Shown one piece after another: positions 25,255-34,365 of a stretch of DNA of 52,585 nucleotides. The stretch is taken from positions 1 through 52,585 of the forward strand of contig JAQTTH010000026.1 of assembly GCA_028710895.1 (NCBI GenBank), written 5' to 3'. The notes under the pieces were generated by a model, which worked only from the letters and a program-made list of their open reading frames with translations, was not told where the DNA came from and made no database searches. Each line of letters begins with the position of its first letter. The first letter of the stretch is position 1. The DNA comes from Paludibacter sp. (GTDB taxonomy: Bacteria; Bacteroidota; Bacteroidia; Bacteroidales; Paludibacteraceae). The translations under genes and the position numbers were made by a program.

Positions 25255-26211
25255 ATGAAAACCTATACAAATGTAAAAGACCTCGGAAACTTGCAGGATG
25301 CAGTGAAAGAGGCATTAGAGATTAAGAAAAACCGTTTCGGTTATAAGCAAATTGGTGAAAATAAAACTTTATTGATGGTATTTTTCAATTCCAGTCTGCG
25401 TACTCGTTTGAGTACACAAAAGGCGGGAATGAACCTTGGAATGAATACCATGGTGCTTGATGTGAATGCAGGTGCATGGAAGCTGGAAACCGAACGTGGT
25501 GTAATTATGGATGGTGATAAACCGGAGCACATATTGGAAGCCATTCCGGTTATGGCCAGTTACTGCGATGTGATTGGAGTACGTGCTTTTGCTGGTTTAG
25601 AAGATAAAAAATTCGATTACGAGGAAACCATCATCAACCAGTTTATCAAATATTCGGGCAAACCGGTTTTTAGTATGGAGGCTGCCACAATGCATCCATT
25701 GCAGGCATTTGCCGATTTGATTACGATTGAAGAATATAAAAAGACTGCGCGTCCCAAAGTTGTTTTGACATGGGCACCGCACCCAAAAGCATTACCTCAG
25801 GCAGTACCAAACTCATTCGCAGATTTTATGAATGAGGCTGATGTGGATTTTGTGATTACGCACCCCAAAGGCTATGAGTTGGCACCTGAATTTGCTCGTG
25901 GAGCGCATATAGAATACGACCAAATGAAAGCATTCGAAGGCGCTGATTTCATTTACGCTAAAAACTGGTCGGCATATGCTGATCCAAATTATGGTCAGAT
26001 TTTGAGTAAAGATATGGACTGGACAGTAAGCAGCCGCCAAATGGCAGTAACAAACAATGCCCATTTTATGCACTGTTTACCTGTTCGCCGGAATATGATT
26101 GTGACAGACGAGGTAATTGAAAGCCCACAATCCATTGTGATTCCCGAAGCGGCAAACCGCGAGATTTCGGCACAAGTTGTAATTAAACGATTATTAGAAA
26201 ACATTCAATAA
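25255..26211 (+). CDS. argF': N-succinylornithine carbamoyltransferase (ArgF')
   Basis: 318 residues. The carbamoyl-phosphate site is FFNSSLRTRLS (SxRTR) and the late motif is HCLPVRR. Residue 90 is Pro (DGDKPEH). In the Bacteroides fragilis enzyme this proline sets specificity for N-succinylornithine, while N-acetylornithine transcarbamylases have Glu there. The pathway therefore probably runs on succinylated intermediates up to citrulline. argB and argE lie in the same gene run. It starts 2 nt after the porX stop. Confidence 0.9.
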   Translation: MKTYTNVKDLGNLQDAVKEALEIKKNRFGYKQIGENKTLLMVFFNSSLRTRLSTQKAGMNLGMNTMVLDVNAGAWKLETERGVIMDGDKPEHILEAIPVMASYCDVIGVRAFAGLEDKKFDYEETIINQFIKYSGKPVFSMEAATMHPLQAFADLITIEEYKKTARPKVVLTWAPHPKALPQAVPNSFADFMNEADVDFVITHPKGYELAPEFARGAHIEYDQMKAFEGADFIYAKNWSAYADPNYGQILSKDMDWTVSSRQMAVTNNAHFMHCLPVRRNMIVTDEVIESPQSIVIPEAANREISAQVVIKRLLENIQ

Positions 26212-26213
26212 AA

Positions 26214-26738
26214 ATGAATTTAGAACAAGTTGCCGCTTCCATTCGGAACGTACCGGATTTTCCCAAGCCCGGAATTTTATTTAAGGATATTACCACTGCC
26301 ATGAAAGATGCCGAAGTGCTGAAATTTATTGCAGACGAACTTTATGAGTATTATAAAGACAAGGGAATCACCAAAGTAGTAGGTGTTGAAAGCCGAGGTT
26401 TTGTTTTGGGTAGTATACTGGCATATCGTCTTGGGGCAGGGTTTGTGTTGCTCCGCAAACCTGGAAAACTTCCGGCTGAAACATTCAAAGTGGATTATGA
26501 TCTTGAATATGGAACTGATTCATTGGAGATTCACAAAGACTCAATAGATGAGAACGATGTCGTTTTACTTCATGATGATTTATTGGCAACCGGTGGTAGT
26601 GCAAGTGCCGCTTTGGAGTTGCTTACTCAATTTTCGCACAGTTCTGTGTATGTGAGTTTTTTGATAGAACTAACATTTTTAAACGGTCGCCCAAGGTTGA
26701 GTGGAGCTAAAGATATACATTCATTAATTCAATTTTAA
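26214..26738 (+). CDS. apt: Adenine phosphoribosyltransferase
   Basis: 174 residues. The N-terminus (VPDFPKPGILFKDIT) and VVGVESRGFVLGSILAYRLGAGFVLLRKPGKLP are characteristic of APRT, and VVLLHDDLLATGGSA is the PRPP-binding loop. It salvages adenine to AMP in the cytoplasm. It starts 2 nt after argF' and so sits inside the arginine gene run, from which a repeat element of about 108 nt separates it on the other side. Confidence 0.96.
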   Translation: MNLEQVAASIRNVPDFPKPGILFKDITTAMKDAEVLKFIADELYEYYKDKGITKVVGVESRGFVLGSILAYRLGAGFVLLRKPGKLPAETFKVDYDLEYGTDSLEIHKDSIDENDVVLLHDDLLATGGSASAALELLTQFSHSSVYVSFLIELTFLNGRPRLSGAKDIHSLIQF

Positions 26739-26739
26739 A

Positions 26740-26847
26740 TTTTTATAACCACTAAGACACATAGTTCCACTAAGTTTCACGTAGAATTTTTCTATTGTTG
26801 ACACTACTTAGTGATTCTTTGTCTTCTTAGTGTCTAAGTGATAAAAA
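26740..26847 (+). repeat. Inverted CACTAAG-type intergenic repeat between apt and argB
   Basis: The outer arms are near-perfect inverted repeats: 26740-26760 (TTTTTATAACCACTAAGACAC) against the reverse complement of 26830-26847, ending one base before the argB ATG. Inside, CACTAAG or its complement recurs four times. It is a palindromic, REP-like sequence of unknown role. It could form a long hairpin in the polycistronic mRNA and change argB expression. Confidence 0.6.
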
Positions 26848-27618
26848 ATGGAAAAACTTACTCTTGTAAAAGTTGGTGGAAAGATTGTGGAGGAAGCGGC
26901 AAGCCTAAAACAACTATTAGCTGATTTCTCTCAAATTGAAGGATACAAAGTGCTTGTACATGGTGGTGGTCGTTCGGCTACTGCCATTGCTGCTAAATTA
27001 GGGATTGAAAGTCAAATGGTGAACGGCCGTCGGATCACCGACGAAGAAACCCTGAAAGTGGTTACAATGGTGTATGGCGGTTTGGTAAACAAGCAAATTG
27101 TTGCCGGACTTCAGGCAATTGGTGTAAATGCCTTGGGATTAACCGGTGCTGATATGAATTATATGCGCTCGGAAAAACGTCCGGTGAAGGATGTTGATTA
27201 CGGCTTTGTTGGCGATGTAAAAGAAGTAAATGCCGGTTTATTGGCCGACCTGATTGCAAAAGGTGTTGTTCCTGTTCTTGCACCACTAACTCACGACAAT
27301 GCCGGAAATATGCTCAATACAAATGCCGATACCATTGCCGGGGAAGCTGCTAAAGCGTTGGCAAAACATTTTGATGTAACATTGATGTACTGTTTCGAGA
27401 AAAAAGGAGTTTTATTGAATGAAACAGATGACGAAAGTGTGATTGCTCGCATAACTCCCGAACTTTACCAAAAATATGTGACTGAAGGCATTATATCGGG
27501 TGGGATGATTCCAAAACTGGATAATTCGTTCGAAGCACTGAATGCCGGTGTAAAACAAGTTGTTATTACCCGGGCGGATTTAATTCATACTGAAGGTGGA
27601 ACAAAAATCTCATTATAA
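26848..27618 (+). CDS. argB: Acetylglutamate (probably N-succinylglutamate) kinase
   Basis: 256 residues, amino-acid-kinase fold. Motifs are LVKVGGKI, LVHGGGRSATA, NGRRITDEETL, and NTNADTIAGEAAKAL for nucleotide binding, with SGGMIPKLDN near the end. It makes the N-acyl-glutamyl phosphate in arginine synthesis. Since ArgF' here has the succinyl-specific Pro90, the natural substrate is likely N-succinylglutamate; that step is inference. No ArgA, ArgC, ArgD or ArgG is in the window. Confidence 0.94.
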   Translation: MEKLTLVKVGGKIVEEAASLKQLLADFSQIEGYKVLVHGGGRSATAIAAKLGIESQMVNGRRITDEETLKVVTMVYGGLVNKQIVAGLQAIGVNALGLTGADMNYMRSEKRPVKDVDYGFVGDVKEVNAGLLADLIAKGVVPVLAPLTHDNAGNMLNTNADTIAGEAAKALAKHFDVTLMYCFEKKGVLLNETDDESVIARITPELYQKYVTEGIISGGMIPKLDNSFEALNAGVKQVVITRADLIHTEGGTKISL

Positions 27619-27629
27619 ACTATTTTGAA

Positions 27630-28499
27630 ATGAAAAAAATATATTTTCTGCTGATTTCTTTACTCGTTCTTACAGGAGTCATTAATGCGCAGCAAGAAGT
27701 CAAACTTTATCCCAATGGCCCCAAAGAGAGTAACGGCATAACCGAAAAGGAAGTGATGCAACGGGGCGATTTTGTTGTTAATATCACTGAGCCACGTATG
27801 TACTATTACGCTGCACCCAAAGAAAATGCAAGTGGAACAGCCGTGTTGATTTGCCCCGGAGGTGGTTATATGGGTGTCTCGGTCATCAAAGAAGGCGAGG
27901 AGATTGCTAAATGGTTTAACGAATTGGGTGTTACTGCATTTGTGCTTTATTACCGCATGCCAAACGGACATAGAACCGTTCCGTTGACTGATGCCCAGAC
28001 GGCGTTGAAAATCATTCAAAAACGTGCCAACGAGTGGAATATCAACAAGGATAAAATCGGAATTATGGGCTTTTCGGCCGGAGGACATTTAGCTTCAACG
28101 GTAGGCACGCACTTTAAAACAAAATCGGAGCGTCCGGCGTTTATGATATTAGGATATCCGGTGGTTACAATGAAAAAGGAACTCACACACGGTGGTTCAC
28201 GTAAAAATCTGATTGGGGAAACTCCAACACCGGCAATTGAGAATTTGTATTCGAACGAATTGCAGGTGACGAAGAATACACCTCCAACATTCATTGTGCA
28301 TAACCGTGATGATAAGGTTGTTCCAATTGAAAACAGTATTCAGATCTATAAAGCTTTGCAGGATAAAAAAGTGGTGGCTGAACTGGATACTTTTGCTGTT
28401 GGAGGACATGGATTTGGAATGCGGAAACACGGTATTCCGGTAGATAACTGGCCGGATTTATTGAAAGCCTGGTTGAAAAACAATAAACTGATTAATTAA
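27630..28499 (+). CDS. Exported alpha/beta-hydrolase (acetyl/xylan esterase-like) in the arg run
   Basis: 289 residues with a signal peptide ending ...GVINAQ (Gln at +1). It has the CPGGGYMG oxyanion-hole motif, the nucleophile in GFSAGGHLAS (about residue 150), the Asp in HNRDDKVVP and the His in GGHGFGMRKHG. This is the Aes/BaeB-type esterase family often found in plant-polysaccharide loci. It starts 12 nt after argB and ends 3 nt before argE, so it is co-transcribed with them, although an exported esterase has no obvious place in arginine synthesis. Confidence 0.85.
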   Translation: MKKIYFLLISLLVLTGVINAQQEVKLYPNGPKESNGITEKEVMQRGDFVVNITEPRMYYYAAPKENASGTAVLICPGGGYMGVSVIKEGEEIAKWFNELGVTAFVLYYRMPNGHRTVPLTDAQTALKIIQKRANEWNINKDKIGIMGFSAGGHLASTVGTHFKTKSERPAFMILGYPVVTMKKELTHGGSRKNLIGETPTPAIENLYSNELQVTKNTPPTFIVHNRDDKVVPIENSIQIYKALQDKKVVAELDTFAVGGHGFGMRKHGIPVDNWPDLLKAWLKNNKLIN

Positions 28500-28502
28500 A
28501 AT

Positions 28503-29561
28503 ATGCTGCAAGTAGAAACCAACGACGCTGTTGCCTTACTTCAACAACTGATTGCTATTCCATCGTTTAGTCGCGAAGAAACTGCCGTTGCTAATTTTTT
28601 AGAGCGCTATATCGAGATAAAGGGCTATGTGGCTTCCCGCAAGGATAATAATGTATGGATATTGAGTCCCGGATTCGATTCTTCGCGTCCCACTGTTTTG
28701 CTCAATTCTCACATCGACACCGTGAAGCCAGTTGCGGGTTGGGTGCGCGATCCATTTGCTCCGACCATTGAAAATGGTAAGCTCTATGGTTTGGGAAGTA
28801 ACGATGCCGGAGCTTCTGTTGTGAGTTTACTGCACGCTTTTTTTTATCTGATACAAAAACAACAAACCTACAATTTGATTTTTGCAGCTACTGCCGAAGA
28901 AGAAGTTTCCGGGAAAAATGGTATTGAAAGTTTGTTGCAGGAATTACCAAAAATAGATTTCGCGATTGTGGGTGAGCCAACTCAAATGAATCTGGCTGTT
29001 GCCGAAAAGGGTTTAATGGTGCTTGATTGTGTCGCAACCGGAAAAGCCGGCCATGCAGCCCGTAACGAAGGCGACAATGCTATTTACAAAGCTCTAAAAG
29101 ATATCGAATGGTTTCGCACGTATGACTTTATTAAAAAGACAAGTTTACTCGGACCAGTGAAAATGTCGGTGACGCAAATCACGGCAGGCACACAACACAA
29201 TGTAGTTCCGGATAAATGCTCGTTTGTTGTGGATGTTCGGAGTAACGAAATGTATTCGAACGACGCGATACTGGAAGAAATTCGCAGGAATGTAGCTTGT
29301 GATGTGCAACCACGTTCAACGCGCCTGAGTTCTACTGCTACACCGCTTGATCACCCAATTGTAAAACGCGGACGTGAATTGAACCGAAGCGTTTTTGGTT
29401 CCCCAACTTTGTCCGATCAGGCATTGATGACTTTTTCCAGTTTGAAAATGGGGCCTGGTGATTCAGCTCGTTCTCACACGGCAGACGAATATATACAGAC
29501 TAATGAAATTGTGGAAGCAGTTGGAATTTATGTTCAATTGCTGGATGGATTGAATCTTTAG
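28503..29561 (+). CDS. argE: M20 deacylase, acetyl/succinyl-citrulline or -ornithine deacylase (ArgE-type)
   Basis: 352 residues of the M20/DapE/ArgE family. Metal ligands and the catalytic pair are visible: HIDTV, the bridging Asp in GLGSNDAGAS, EEEVSGKNG with the general base Glu, and GEPTQMN. In the Bacteroides-type pathway the transcarbamylase acts on the N-acylated compound, so this enzyme would remove the acyl group from N-succinylcitrulline. Its stop overlaps the stop of the convergent radical SAM gene by 4 nt. Confidence 0.88.
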   Translation: MLQVETNDAVALLQQLIAIPSFSREETAVANFLERYIEIKGYVASRKDNNVWILSPGFDSSRPTVLLNSHIDTVKPVAGWVRDPFAPTIENGKLYGLGSNDAGASVVSLLHAFFYLIQKQQTYNLIFAATAEEEVSGKNGIESLLQELPKIDFAIVGEPTQMNLAVAEKGLMVLDCVATGKAGHAARNEGDNAIYKALKDIEWFRTYDFIKKTSLLGPVKMSVTQITAGTQHNVVPDKCSFVVDVRSNEMYSNDAILEEIRRNVACDVQPRSTRLSSTATPLDHPIVKRGRELNRSVFGSPTLSDQALMTFSSLKMGPGDSARSHTADEYIQTNEIVEAVGIYVQLLDGLNL

Positions 29562-30403
29562 TCGATTATAAAACCGCAGGTAGCACAAATGGGTTCGACA
29601 ACTTTTCGTTGTTCGAACCCTTTTTTCATGTTCGTTGCACGTTCGGTTTGGAGGATATCTGAAAGTTCTTCGGTAAAGATATTCCCCAGTTTCATATTTG
29701 CATCAGCATCGAGACAGCATGGAACAACTTGCCCATCAGCCAAAATGGCTATGTGGTCCCGAAGGGCATAGCATGTTTTTTTTGTCTGAGTTTGTTGCCC
29801 ATTCTCATCCGGCCATTCGAAACGTGGTGCCCGTTGAAGGAAAATATGTTCTGCTAGTTTTACTCCGTTTCCATTGGTTTTCTCATTCAACAATTCTGTT
29901 GTAAGATTGAATGTAGAGCTAATCTTGTCTAAACACAGCTTATTGAATTCCGCACTGGAACTATTTGTTGTGTTCCATAACCGAAGGGATACATAGCTGT
30001 TTTGTGCAGCAATGGTTGAAAAATCGAGTACCGATTGCAGATATTCCTCCCACTTATCCGGTGTTATATTCTCTTCAGCATCATGTAATGATATGTTTAT
30101 CTGTCGTATGGAGTGACGAAGTAGCATATCTTTTTTCCGTTCCAGCAAACCTCCATTTGTTGTAATGTTTATATTTAGTCCGGTGGATTCAGCAATGTCC
30201 AAAATCTCATTTAATCGGGGATGCAGTAGTGGTTCTCCCAACACATGGAGATAAATATAATTGGTAAATGGACGAATTTTTTCCACAACAACCCTAAACT
30301 CGTCGGGCGTCATAAACTTTGTTGCCCGTGAGGTTTTAAAACAAAAGCTGCAAGCAAAATTGCAGCTATTTGTTATTTCAATATATATTTTTTTGAATTT
30401 CAA
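29558..30403 (-). CDS. Radical SAM / SPASM domain protein
   Basis: 281 residues. The CxxxCxxC cluster motif is CNFACSFC (about 14-21), which binds the 4Fe-4S cluster and S-adenosylmethionine. The C-terminal SPASM region has spaced cysteines (CYALRDHI, VPCCLDADANMKLGNI, CATCGF) for auxiliary clusters. Such proteins modify peptides, proteins or small molecules; nothing in the neighbourhood fixes the substrate. It is transcribed alone, divergently from the glycosyltransferase run. Confidence 0.87.
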   Translation of the reverse strand: MKFKKIYIEITNSCNFACSFCFKTSRATKFMTPDEFRVVVEKIRPFTNYIYLHVLGEPLLHPRLNEILDIAESTGLNINITTNGGLLERKKDMLLRHSIRQINISLHDAEENITPDKWEEYLQSVLDFSTIAAQNSYVSLRLWNTTNSSSAEFNKLCLDKISSTFNLTTELLNEKTNGNGVKLAEHIFLQRAPRFEWPDENGQQTQTKKTCYALRDHIAILADGQVVPCCLDADANMKLGNIFTEELSDILQTERATNMKKGFEQRKVVEPICATCGFIID

Positions 30404-30452
30404 TTGAATCCTTATTCCTTTTTGTTTCTTTGAATGTCTTTATATAAAAACA

Positions 30453-30460
30453 CAAAGATA
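30453..30460 (-). promoter_or_regulatory. Candidate -7 element of the radical SAM gene
   Basis: The minus strand reads TATCTTTG, 50 nt upstream of the start codon. No TTG stands at 18-20 nt, so support is partial. Confidence 0.45.
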
Positions 30461-30526
30461 GATATTTAATACTGACTTGAACACCAAACTGATAGTCTAT
30501 ACTAGAGTTTTAATGTTTATAACACT

Positions 30527-30557
30527 TTGGGGTTTTAAAATAATTGCTGTATCTTTG
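30527..30557 (+). promoter_or_regulatory. Promoter of the glycosyltransferase run
   Basis: TTG (30527-30529), 20 nt, TATCTTTG (30550-30557). The start site would be about 30564. An ATG at 30570 would leave only about 6 nt of leader, so the in-frame ATG at 30603 is preferred as the start of the first gene. Confidence 0.75.
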
Positions 30558-30602
30558 TTATAACATTAAATGGCTAATGACTCACTAGAAAAGCATTTTG
30601 AA

Positions 30603-31436
30603 ATGAAAAAAATAGCTGCCATTACTATGGCCAGAAATGATGAATTCTTTTTAGGAAGATGGATTAAGTATTATACTTCACAATTAGGGGACGAAAATTT
30701 ATACATTTATCTTGATGGAGAAGATCAACAGATTCCCGTTAATGCAGGTAAAGCTACTGTAATACATTGTAAACGCATTCCAGGCCAGGTGGTGAGCGCT
30801 GAAAAACGTCGTTTGGCACTTTTGTCGCAAGTTGCAGGTGAATTACTACAGACTTATGACCTTGTGATAGGAGTTGATGCAGATGAGTTTTTAGTGGTTG
30901 ATCCGAAATGTAATCAGACACTAAAGGAATATCTAAGCCAAATAGAAGTTGCGCCTTGTGTATCGGGTTTGGGTATCGACATTGGTCAACATTTACAGAA
31001 TGAATTAGCATTGGATTATGACAAAAATTTTCTGGAACAACGTAGTTATGCTTATTTGTCATCCAGATACACCAAACCATCTGTAATTTCAAAACCAGTA
31101 AAATGGGGTTCAGGTTTCCATCGAGTAAAAGGACATAACTTTCATATTGATCCGAATCTGTTTTTGTTTCACTTCGGATCCGTCGATATGAAAATGATTC
31201 AAATGAGATTTCAGGATAAGGATAGAATGGCTACCGGCCGCGAAAAGCACATTCATAAACGAGCCAAAACCATGCATATCATAACAAGGAACAAAGTATT
31301 GGAACATGAAAACTGGTTTTGTTTTGCCCGCTTTTTTCAAACTCTTATCCGCCCCGTTTATGCTTTGAATAAACCTTCAATGGCTTTTCTGAAATTGGTA
31401 GTTAAAGTTCCCGAGAGATTTAAACATATTATTTAG
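30603..31436 (+). CDS. Glycosyltransferase, PF13704 (Glyco_tranf_2_4) type
   Basis: 277 residues from ATG 30603. The GT-A-like N-terminus IAAITMARNDEFFLGRWIKYY is the family hallmark, followed by an acidic DVDADEFL-like motif (VIGVDADEFLVV, about 93-104) that would bind the metal-nucleotide sugar. Late in the protein RMATGREKHIHKRAK is a basic stretch. Cytoplasmic face of the inner membrane is likely. It is the first of four co-directional transferase genes for a surface glycan; donor and acceptor are unknown. Confidence 0.8.
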   Translation: MKKIAAITMARNDEFFLGRWIKYYTSQLGDENLYIYLDGEDQQIPVNAGKATVIHCKRIPGQVVSAEKRRLALLSQVAGELLQTYDLVIGVDADEFLVVDPKCNQTLKEYLSQIEVAPCVSGLGIDIGQHLQNELALDYDKNFLEQRSYAYLSSRYTKPSVISKPVKWGSGFHRVKGHNFHIDPNLFLFHFGSVDMKMIQMRFQDKDRMATGREKHIHKRAKTMHIITRNKVLEHENWFCFARFFQTLIRPVYALNKPSMAFLKLVVKVPERFKHII

Positions 31437-31441
31437 AGTAA

Positions 31442-32419
31442 ATGAGTAAAATTCAACCTGTAGATGTAGTTATATCGTGGGTAGATGGTAATACCTCGGC
31501 TCATAAAGAAAAAATGCAGCCTTTTTTGAGTTCACGAGCCCGAAAATCTGAGGATATAGCCGGACCAACGAGATATAATTCTGTCGGAGAAATTTTTTAT
31601 TCAGTTGCTTCAATTTACAGGTTTGCTCCCTTTGTAAGAAAAATTTTTATTATTACTGATGGGCAAAATCCAGATTTGGATGCTTTTATTCAAAATAATT
31701 TTCCTGATAGTAACATTCAAATAGAGATTGTTGATCATAGCGTTCTTTTCAGGGGGCATGAACATGTTTTACCTGTATTTAATAGCAGAGCTATAGAAAC
31801 TTGTACTTATAGAATCCCAGACTTGAGTGAAAACTATGTTTATCTGAATGATGATTTCTTCCTAATCAGACCCGTTAAGTATGAAGATTGGTTTAATGAT
31901 GATAGTATTGTAGCTTATGGTCATTGGCGTAGTATTATAATGGATCGATTGCTGTGGTTGATTAAACCAATGAAAAATGGTCATAAGCCAATTGGGTTTA
32001 AAGATGCCATGATTACATCAGCCAGAAAATTAAACAGGAAATGGTGTTATTTTCATTTGGAACATATGCCTCACCCAATGAAAAAGAGCATTATGGCAAA
32101 TTTCTTTTCTGCACAACCTGATTTATTTCAATCTAATATCTCCTTTAAATTTAGAAGTGCAAAACAATTTAATACGCAAGCATTATATTATTTATTGATG
32201 TTTGAGGCGGGGAGAGCAGTACAAACTAGCACAAAGAATGTGTTTCTTTATTTGAAGCCTGTAAAAAGAGGCAATAATTATGTCAACAGAAAATTGAATG
32301 ATTATAAGAACAATCCTGGGTTGAAATTTTGTTGTATTGGCTCGCTTGATCTTGCAACAGACAATGACCGTAAGGTCTTATTAGCTTGGTTGCAAGAAAT
32401 ACTTCATATCGTTTTCTGA
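31442..32419 (+). CDS. Stealth-family sugar-1-phosphate transferase
   Basis: 325 residues. Conserved region 1 is VDVVISWVDGN (about 7-17). Region 2 spans the segments FVRKIFIITDGQNP, LPVFNSRAIE and YVYLNDDFFLI, with the acidic NDD. Region 3 follows with HMPHPM. Stealth proteins link sugars in polymers by phosphodiesters (for example GlcNAc-1-P transfer in capsules). Its presence suggests that the surface polymer here has phosphodiester bonds. It begins 6 nt after the previous transferase. Confidence 0.87.
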   Translation: MSKIQPVDVVISWVDGNTSAHKEKMQPFLSSRARKSEDIAGPTRYNSVGEIFYSVASIYRFAPFVRKIFIITDGQNPDLDAFIQNNFPDSNIQIEIVDHSVLFRGHEHVLPVFNSRAIETCTYRIPDLSENYVYLNDDFFLIRPVKYEDWFNDDSIVAYGHWRSIIMDRLLWLIKPMKNGHKPIGFKDAMITSARKLNRKWCYFHLEHMPHPMKKSIMANFFSAQPDLFQSNISFKFRSAKQFNTQALYYLLMFEAGRAVQTSTKNVFLYLKPVKRGNNYVNRKLNDYKNNPGLKFCCIGSLDLATDNDRKVLLAWLQEILHIVF

Positions 32420-32444
32420 GATAATCTACAATTATTCAAAATAA

Positions 32445-33407
32445 ATGATCAATATAACTATAATTATACCTGTCTATAATGCGGGCAAATATCTGCAGGA
32501 TACTTTAGAATCCGTAAAACAACAGACCTTTACAAGTTGGGAGTGTATTTGTATAAACGATGGAAGCACTGATAGCTCGTCAGATGTTATTAAGAGTTTT
32601 ATGGATAAAGACAACCGATTCAAATTAGTTGAACAAATAAACTCTGGGGTTTCAGTCTCTCGTAATGTAGGATTGGATGCTGCAACCGGAAAATACGTAG
32701 CATTTTTAGATCAAGATGACCTGATGCCCCCAAGCGCACTGGAAGGTTTGTATGTTTTAGCTGAGGAGTATAATGTCAATTTGGTTCGTGGGAGAAGGAT
32801 GAATATTCCGGATGATTATGAGTTAAATGCATTAGAAAGTTTAAAAATAAATACGAAGCATCGAATCATTTCTTCTCTCACTATATTGAAGTTGAAAATG
32901 TTGCCCCGACGTTGGATGTATGTTTGGCTTTGCTTATTTAATCGGGATTTTTTAAGCAATATTCGGTTTTACGAACCGCTAAAATCTGGTGCAGAAGATA
33001 ATATCTTTATGTTTGATGTGTTTAATAAGATTCAGTCTTTTGTACAATGTGATAATATTGTTTGTTTGCATCGGAAGTCTTTGACAAGTACAACTCAAAA
33101 TGGGTTTAAGCTTTCTCATATTCAGACTATTGAGATTGCAGTAAGTAAGTTTGTGGAGTTAACAAAAAGCAACCCTAATCAATTAAGTCGATATTTGTTT
33201 AAAAAGCAGATGAGAAATTTTTTTCGTGGATCTGTATATAAATCCCTCGAAACTAGAGAACACACTATTGAAACTCAGGAAATGCTACAAAGAATCTATC
33301 CGCATATCAAACATGTTTTAAAAATTAAGCATAGAATTATAACTTATCTTTTTTCTCGAAATAATATTGGAACAGCGGCTTTTGTGAAAAAAGTAATGAT
33401 ATTTTGA
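32445..33407 (+). CDS. Family 2 glycosyltransferase
   Basis: 320 residues with the GT2 opening (ITIIIPVYNAGKYLQDTLESV), the NDGSTDSS nucleotide-sugar motif and the metal-binding FLDQDD (about 88-93). The C-terminal third is variable and basic, as in acceptor-binding domains, with no clear transmembrane segment. Third gene in the transferase run. Confidence 0.92.
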   Translation: MINITIIIPVYNAGKYLQDTLESVKQQTFTSWECICINDGSTDSSSDVIKSFMDKDNRFKLVEQINSGVSVSRNVGLDAATGKYVAFLDQDDLMPPSALEGLYVLAEEYNVNLVRGRRMNIPDDYELNALESLKINTKHRIISSLTILKLKMLPRRWMYVWLCLFNRDFLSNIRFYEPLKSGAEDNIFMFDVFNKIQSFVQCDNIVCLHRKSLTSTTQNGFKLSHIQTIEIAVSKFVELTKSNPNQLSRYLFKKQMRNFFRGSVYKSLETREHTIETQEMLQRIYPHIKHVLKIKHRIITYLFSRNNIGTAAFVKKVMIF

Positions 33408-33450
33408 GATTTAATTCAATTTTACAGAACCTATCAGATTTAAATAGAAT

Positions 33451-34365
33451 ATGATCTCAGTTGTAATTTGTTCCAGAAAGTCTAATATTCCAATCTATTT
33501 AGAAGAAAACATAAAAACCACAATTGGAGTTGATTGTGAAATTATTGTTATTGACAATTCAGAAAATAGATATTCGATATTTACCGCATATAACAAAGGA
33601 TTCAATCTAAGCAAATTCCCTGTTTTGTGCTTTGTGCATGAGGATGTATATTTCAAAACAGTAAACTGGGGAAGCAGGATAATTGAACATTTGAACGATG
33701 AAACTTGTGGAATAATTGGAGTTGCCGGAGGTAAAATAGCTACAAAAGTCCCCGCACAGTGGTCCGCAGAAAAGAGTTATCTCCATATTATTCAACACTC
33801 AAATAAGGGAAGATATTCCACTCTTCTTAAAGAACCTAAGTCATTTTCGGGAGTTCGCCAAGCTGCAATTGTAGTTGATGGTGTATTTCTGTCAATGAGA
33901 CGAGATATATTTCTTAAAATAAAGTTTGATGAAAGTTTGGATGGATTTCATGGATATGATTATGATATTTCCATACAGTCAATTGTAGCGGGCTATAAGA
34001 ACTATATTATTTATGATGTATTAATGGAGCATTATTCTGAAGGTTATAAGGATATTAGATATTATAATAGTTTATTGAAAATACATAAAAAATGGATAGC
34101 TTCATTACCATTGTTTACGGATGATAATCAAAAAAGTAAAAGTGAAATTCAACTAATCGAGACCAAAAGACTTAAGAAAATTATTCGTAGAATGGCACGT
34201 ACAGGTTTTCCACTAAAAGATGCGGTAGCCAATACAAGTTATTTTATTCAAAGTCTAAAATCGGATGATATCAATTTGGAAATCAATGGAGTTAAGCTTA
34301 GATTTTTTTCTGTAAGGCTCTTGCGATTTGTTCGCAATTTGTTTTCAATGAAGAACAGTCGTTAA
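33451..34365 (+). CDS. Glycosyltransferase, StrF-like (GT2 superfamily)
   Basis: 304 residues. The N-terminus MISVVICSRKSNI and EIIVIDNSENRYSIFTAYN with FVHEDVYF (acidic motif) fit the glycosyltransferase-like domain of StrF and related proteins. FHGYDYDISIQS is its second conserved block. AT-rich codon use suits the rest of this region. Its stop codon and that of the convergent polymerase gene share TTAA at 34362-34365. Confidence 0.78.
   Translation: MISVVICSRKSNIPIYLEENIKTTIGVDCEIIVIDNSENRYSIFTAYNKGFNLSKFPVLCFVHEDVYFKTVNWGSRIIEHLNDETCGIIGVAGGKIATKVPAQWSAEKSYLHIIQHSNKGRYSTLLKEPKSFSGVRQAAIVVDGVFLSMRRDIFLKIKFDESLDGFHGYDYDISIQSIVAGYKNYIIYDVLMEHYSEGYKDIRYYNSLLKIHKKWIASLPLFTDDNQKSKSEIQLIETKRLKKIIRRMARTGFPLKDAVANTSYFIQSLKSDDINLEINGVKLRFFSVRLLRFVRNLFSMKNSR

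Noticed and set aside
26740-26847. CRISPR array
   Set aside because: The repeats are inverted and short, with no regular spacer length, and no cas gene is present.
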